64,000 nucleotides of DNA from Linnemannia hyalina (Eukaryota; Mortierellomycota; Mortierellomycetes; Mortierellales; Mortierellaceae), in the NCBI GenBank assembly GCA_019671135.1, contig JAHRHY010000006.1:682001-746000 (forward strand), written 5' to 3'. The notes beneath the pieces were generated by a model. The model was not told the DNA's origin. It ran no database searches and saw nothing but the letters and a program-made list of their open reading frames with translations. This document shows, in pieces, positions 60,276 through 64,000 of this stretch. The translations under genes and the position numbers were made by a program. Each line of letters starts with the position of its first letter. Positions within the stretch are counted from its first letter, which is position 1.

Positions 60276-61907
60276 GGATGATGACGAAGAGGAGGGAGTG
60301 AATTCGAGTGGTGACGATGCGTTGTTGATCCTGTTGCTCTTGGATGTCGACAAGGATGGTGCGGAGGCTTTCGTGGAAAGGGTCTTTTCCTCGGTCTTCT
60401 TGTCCGTCTTCTTGTCAGGTCGGGATTTCTTTGGGTCGAGTCGAACTGGCTTCTCTTCGGACTCGTCCTCTTCAGCCTGCAATGGAAGGTTGTTTGTGTT
60501 ATGGCGAGTGAGGAGAAAAGGGAGGAAAGAAAGAATGGTTCAATTGGTCAGCCGTCAATGGTCCATTTGAAAGCTATGGGCGGCGTGAAGAAAGTCCGCT
60601 TCTCATCCGCGCTAAAAAAAACCATTGCACCAAGCCCGAAAATCGATCGAATCAAGTGCGGATCCATACACACCCACTCTTTCTCTCCCTTCCCCCCCTT
60701 CCTCCCTTCCTCCTCCATCTCTCTTTCATTGCGCCTCACAAAGCACACACTCTCCCGCCCACCAACCTTGGTCGACCGCAATTTGCTCCGCCCAAAAGAA
60801 AAAAAAAAAGCTGCCCAAAAGGCAAGCAATGTAAACCATATGAGTGCAGGATTGGAACAAGTCAGGGACAGAGGGGTATTTACTTACAGAGGGTTCGCAT
60901 AATGCAATCCTGAGCTGGACTTTCCCGACCTCCTTGCCATCATGCATCAGTTGGTACCATCCTATAGGTTTTTCCGCGACAATAGATTGAAACGAGTTAG
61001 GGACACAAACAAGCATGTTCCGAAGGTGTGTTAAACAGTCAAAAGTAACAAGAGGAGATCCATGAAACCAAATATTGAACCGAGCGCGAAAAAAAAAAAA
61101 GGCGAGAGCTGCGGGGATAAGGAAGACGGAGTGTAACAGTGAACCGTATGTTACCATCGATAACGCCGCTTTGCGAGACAAAGAGGGTGTTCTTGAGGTC
61201 AATCTCGCACTTGCCAATCAGGCCGTCGGTATGGCCCAGCTTGACTCCCGTCTTCTTGTGCACACAAGATACGGTCAGCGTTGTGGATCCTGGAGAGTTG
61301 CTGTCGTGGATTTGATTGAATTTTATCTATACTCGCAAGCGACGAAACAAAAACCAACTTTGTGGTTAGAAGGAGATACGCTATTGCATGCATGCATGCA
61401 TGCACACCAGTCAGCCAGCTTGGTAACCGCCAATAGCGCACATAGAAAGAAGGGGTTGAAAAAAACAGATTTAGCGAGAAACCCTGCGCAAAAAGCTCAG
61501 TTACCGTTTGGTTCCATTCTGGTTTAACACCTCCTTTGACAGCGACCCAGGTGAATTTTGTCCGTTTCTGAATGTAAAACGCCAGGTACGGGTCTACATG
61601 AACGAAGAAAGTCCGAGGAGAGAAATGGAATGGAGTTTCATTCGAATGTTAGCAATGTCGCCCCTGTCGTTTTCTCATTCATTTCTTCCCCTTTTGTTTT
61701 TCCAGGGTCGACTTTTTCACTCAAGCGTCAGCAAGAACTCCAGAAGACTCTTTCAATTGCTCAAAATGTGAACTCGTCTCCTGAAGGTTGGGTAATCAAA
61801 CATGAAGAAGATTTGTACATGCCTTGTGTGCCGATCAGTTTCCGCTTTGCCAAGTCTTTGGCGCACACCGCTGTCACCTCAAGGCCTCTTGGGAATAATT
61901 GCACCAT
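56532..61907 (-). CDS. C2 domain - disordered region - pseudokinase - uncharacterised domain protein
   Basis: Five exons: 61907-61823, 61593-61505, 61326-61155, 60961-60888 and 60476-56532. All phases agree, giving 1,454 aa. Residues 1-140 are a C2 domain: LEVTAVCAKDLAKRKLIGTQ, DPYLAFYIQ, KPEWNQTIKFN, IGKCEIDL. Residues about 150-750 are Gln/Asn/Ser-rich and probably disordered. Residues about 770-1045 are a kinase-like domain: VILKYM (lysine kept), CHLNIKPTNF where HRD becomes HLN, LIDFEAA in place of DFG, YAAPEIL, and DIWSLGLVIYEFL. No glycine-rich loop is visible. With the catalytic Asp replaced by Asn it is probably a pseudokinase. Around residues 1170-1250 are PRLFMLFPP and MRLVLLCEG, a domain shared with the 8.1-12.7-kb protein. 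Near the C-terminus is a cysteine cluster (CGDRWICRGC). The first intron uses a GC donor. Start 61907 is the only ATG before the C2 strand; an AG acceptor directly precedes it, so a leader exon is likely. Function unknown; a membrane- or lipid-linked signalling scaffold is plausible. Confidence 0.87.
59587..59612. repeat. CTG/CAG repeat coding for polyglutamine in the C2-pseudokinase protein
   Basis: Nearly pure trinucleotide run in the disordered linker, part of a longer Gln-rich block (about 59,460-59,680). Confidence 0.85.
60238..60276. repeat. (TTG)n run coding for polyasparagine in the C2-pseudokinase protein
   Basis: Thirteen TTG units on the + strand, read as AAC codons on the coding strand, giving a polyasparagine tract shortly after the C2 domain. 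Confidence 0.9.
61386..61403. repeat. (TGCA)n palindromic repeat inside an intron
   Basis: Four TGCA units within the intron between the second and third coding exons of the C2-pseudokinase gene. The repeat is self-complementary and could form a hairpin. Confidence 0.85.
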
Positions 61908-62776
61908 CCTGTGAAGATATAAATATGTCCGTCGTCGTTTCTCTTTTGATTGCGAGTGTGTGTGAATGTGGTTTATCGGTTATGTCGTTGCTTCGGGACG
62001 TAAGAACGTAAGGGAGAAGAAGCAAGGCACGAATTGAGTCGTAGGAAGAAGGAAGGAAAGGAAAAACCCCCAAAAAAAGGCAAAGGGGTCGAGTCGAAAA
62101 AGAACACCAAAGGAACAAAAAAAAATGGAGGATTGGACAAACTGGCTTGGCTGGTAAGAATGTGCTCTCAATTGGAGAGAGAAACGGCGAACGAGAGAGA
62201 AGAGAGGGTGGCAGTGTGATCTTTGGTATGTATGTACTATATATGTATGCAATCGAATTAAGTAATGAAAGCTGGCTGTGATTTGAACGGCGTCCGGTAA
62301 GAGGAAGTTGGTGCTTCTTTGTCAACGGTGGGGGTGGTTATGAAGGTGAAGGTAGGTAATTGAAGAAAGCGAGAGAATGACGGAAAGGCGTGAATTTGAG
62401 CGCCGGATTGGTAAAAGTACGACAAGAATTGTGGTTGTTGTCGTTATTATGGAGCGAGCAGTAACAGTGTAAGATAGAGAAGGAGAGAGATGCGGTAAGA
62501 AAGGAACTAGCGCAATAAAGCGACGGAGAGAGATAGAGGAAAGGAAGTAAAAGAAGAATGGAAGGAATAAAGAAAGAAGCGAAAAAGAGGAGGGAAAGAG
62601 GAAAGAGGAAGAGGATAGATAAAGGTTTTTGTGTGTTTGTTTTTGTTTGTGTGCATGTAAACACTAATGGCTGAGAATAGAGAGAGATGATGATGTGGGC
62701 GTTTACGATGATGTGTGATGCTCTCTCTACTCCAGTAAACAAAACAAAAGAAAGGAAGAGGGACTAGTCGAGGGAC
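61908..62776. other. Upstream region of the C2-pseudokinase gene
   Basis: Strongly A/G-rich on the + strand from about 62,040 to 62,620 (C/T-rich leader in the sense of the minus-strand gene). It probably contains the transcription start and perhaps a leader exon of that gene, because a splice acceptor directly precedes its ATG. No coding region is supported. Confidence 0.45.
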
Positions 62777-63350
62777 ATGGGCAATGCAATACAAAGACTT
62801 ACAGGTTACACGGGTGGGCCCAGAATCACAACATCAACCTACTGGACAATCCATTCTCTCACCGCAGAGCATCTCGAGGCAGGGCAAGAGAGACAAAACA
62901 AGAGCGTAAGCGTAATCAAGTCCATGGGATGCGAGAAATCGAGGATGGTCAATGCCACCGTAGGTACACTCCGCCTGTTTGTCCGCTCTCTTATTTTAAA
63001 ATATTGACTGACAGAGATACCTTAACAAAAGGTTGGTGAAGCAATCAGTCAACAGCGACACATGGAAATTGTTGAAAGCGACTCGTCTGTGAACGGTCGA
63101 AATGGATTGAACGATGTAGAAGAGTGGCAGTGGATGAGTATGAAAGAGAAGGGTAAGGAAACCCATTGGTTCATGTGGTCACTGAAAAACTATAGGTTTG
63201 AGCAAGAATGAGTCGCCTTTCAAGTGCGAAGGGGAAGAAGGAAGGAAGATCCCCTGCACGCTCCTACCTTTCAATCCGGTACCTCCATACGATACAGAGA
63301 AAAAGGTTCTGGGTTCCCAGATCTGTTTGCATCCGGACAGACTCATCTAA
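62777..63350 (+). CDS. Candidate small spliced gene of unknown function
   Basis: Tentative gene with exons 62777-62959, 63032-63152 and 63196-63350, giving 152 aa. The joins are phase-consistent (phase 0 at GTAGGT/AAAAG, phase 1 at GTAAGG/TATAG). Introns are 72 and 43 nt; the second is shorter than any other intron I see here. The predicted protein is hydrophilic, with GRNGLNDVEEWQWMSMKEKG in the middle and a Pro-rich LLPFNPVPPYD segment near the end. I recognise no domain, signal peptide or membrane segment. Codon use is weaker than in the clear genes nearby. It could be a chance assembly or a non-coding RNA with splicing. Confidence 0.3.
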
Positions 63351-64000
63351 AGAGATCTTGTCGGATGGCCTTCAATGGGAAGAAGCATTGCTGGAGCATA
63401 GAAGAGAAAAGAAGAATAAAAAAGTCTTTTAAGGTTTCGAGAGTAATTCTTAAGCAATTGCAAAGAAAACGAGCATCTTTGTCATGCAGACCCTTTCAGA
63501 TCACCTTCGAAAGGATGCCAGAAAAGTTGCATTAAGGCAGGGGAAGAGGGAGAAGAAAGAAGGAAAACAAGGCATTCATGGAAGGATACGTTACCGCGCT
63601 AAAGAAAGCATTTCTTCTTTCCCGCGCACTCATCCCTGCTCTTGTGTGGATAACAAACGCGGTCATTTTGGACAGTGGTGCATTTCTACGGGCGATTTTT
63701 TTTGCATGGTTGGTTGGTAATTACCGTCCCAGTAAGGTGGAAAGAAAAAGGGTGCTTGTTGCATTTTCACCCCTTTTTACGGTAGCTCGAATGGTCAATG
63801 GTTTGAATAGTCCAATGTCATTGGTCTTTCTTTTCCAGCCATCTGGTTCCGTTTTCTATTCGCTAGCATTGAAGTGTATTCATCCAGGCAAGACTGATGA
63901 CAGCACAGATGACGATGACATTCTTATTATTCCCCCATGTTCGTTTGGTCTTGACTCTTTGGGGTTTTGTGAGTAGCGCCACACAAGACATAGTCCAACG
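63351..64000. other. Right edge, no supported gene
   Basis: One + strand frame at about 63,578-63,976 begins with a hydrophobic stretch (LIPALVWITNAVILDSGAFL) but has no recognisable domain or good codon use. The exon of a gene beyond the edge cannot be excluded. Confidence 0.4.

Noticed and set aside
1..64000. tRNA, rRNA, CRISPR arrays or transposable elements
   Set aside because: No A/B-box pairs with cloverleaf potential, no rRNA blocks, no spaced direct repeats, and no transposase, integrase or reverse-transcriptase motifs or terminal repeats were seen by eye. A covariance-model and repeat search would be needed to exclude them fully.

Overview
The window is nuclear DNA of an early-diverging filamentous fungus, most likely Mortierellomycota (Mortierella or a close relative). 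The genes are dense and carry many introns, mostly 70-140 nt with GTAAGT/GTATGT/GTACGT donors. The products are typically fungal (FAN1, kinesin-7, Tom1/HUWE1, lumazine synthase, a MetX-type acyltransferase). Two large proteins carry a domain I remember mainly from Mortierella predicted proteomes. That attribution rests on memory and was not searched. I see no prokaryotic signals, CRISPR arrays, rRNA or tRNA genes, or transposons.

Left part (0-13 kb), all on the + strand: a three-RRM Gbp2/Hrb1-like RNA-binding protein, followed after only 93 bp by the interstrand-crosslink repair nuclease FAN1. Next comes a 1,489-aa protein with the Mortierella-type domain followed by leucine-rich-like repeats. 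From 13 to 24 kb: a Rho-family GTPase whose first coding exon is only the ATG, a convergent DJ-1 protein, a divergent eS30 ribosomal protein, an Angel/Ccr4-type exonuclease-endonuclease-phosphatase protein (minus strand) and a bHLH transcription factor (plus strand).

From 24 to 43.4 kb: about 2.7 kb without a gene, a secreted His/Asp/Ser/Thr-rich wall-type protein, a mitochondrially targeted MetX-family acyltransferase (probably serine O-acyltransferase) and a roughly 13-kb Tom1/HUWE1 HECT ubiquitin ligase. From 43.9 to 62 kb, all on the minus strand: lumazine synthase, a kinesin-7, a RING-H2 membrane protein, 4.4 kb of purine/pyrimidine-skewed gene-poor DNA, and a 1,454-aa C2-pseudokinase protein. 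The last 1.3 kb may hold one small spliced gene of unknown function.

The genes do not form a pathway cluster. They are an ordinary fungal mix of RNA metabolism, DNA repair, ubiquitin, transport and cofactor functions. The least ordinary content is the pair of proteins sharing the uncharacterised domain. In one it is fused to leucine-rich-like repeats (8.1-12.7 kb). In the other it follows a C2 domain and a kinase-like domain whose HRD aspartate is asparagine (56.5-61.9 kb). Other points of interest are two introns that fit only with GC donors, a possible frame-shifting cassette exon in the RRM gene, and a HECT active-site cysteine codon split by an intron.
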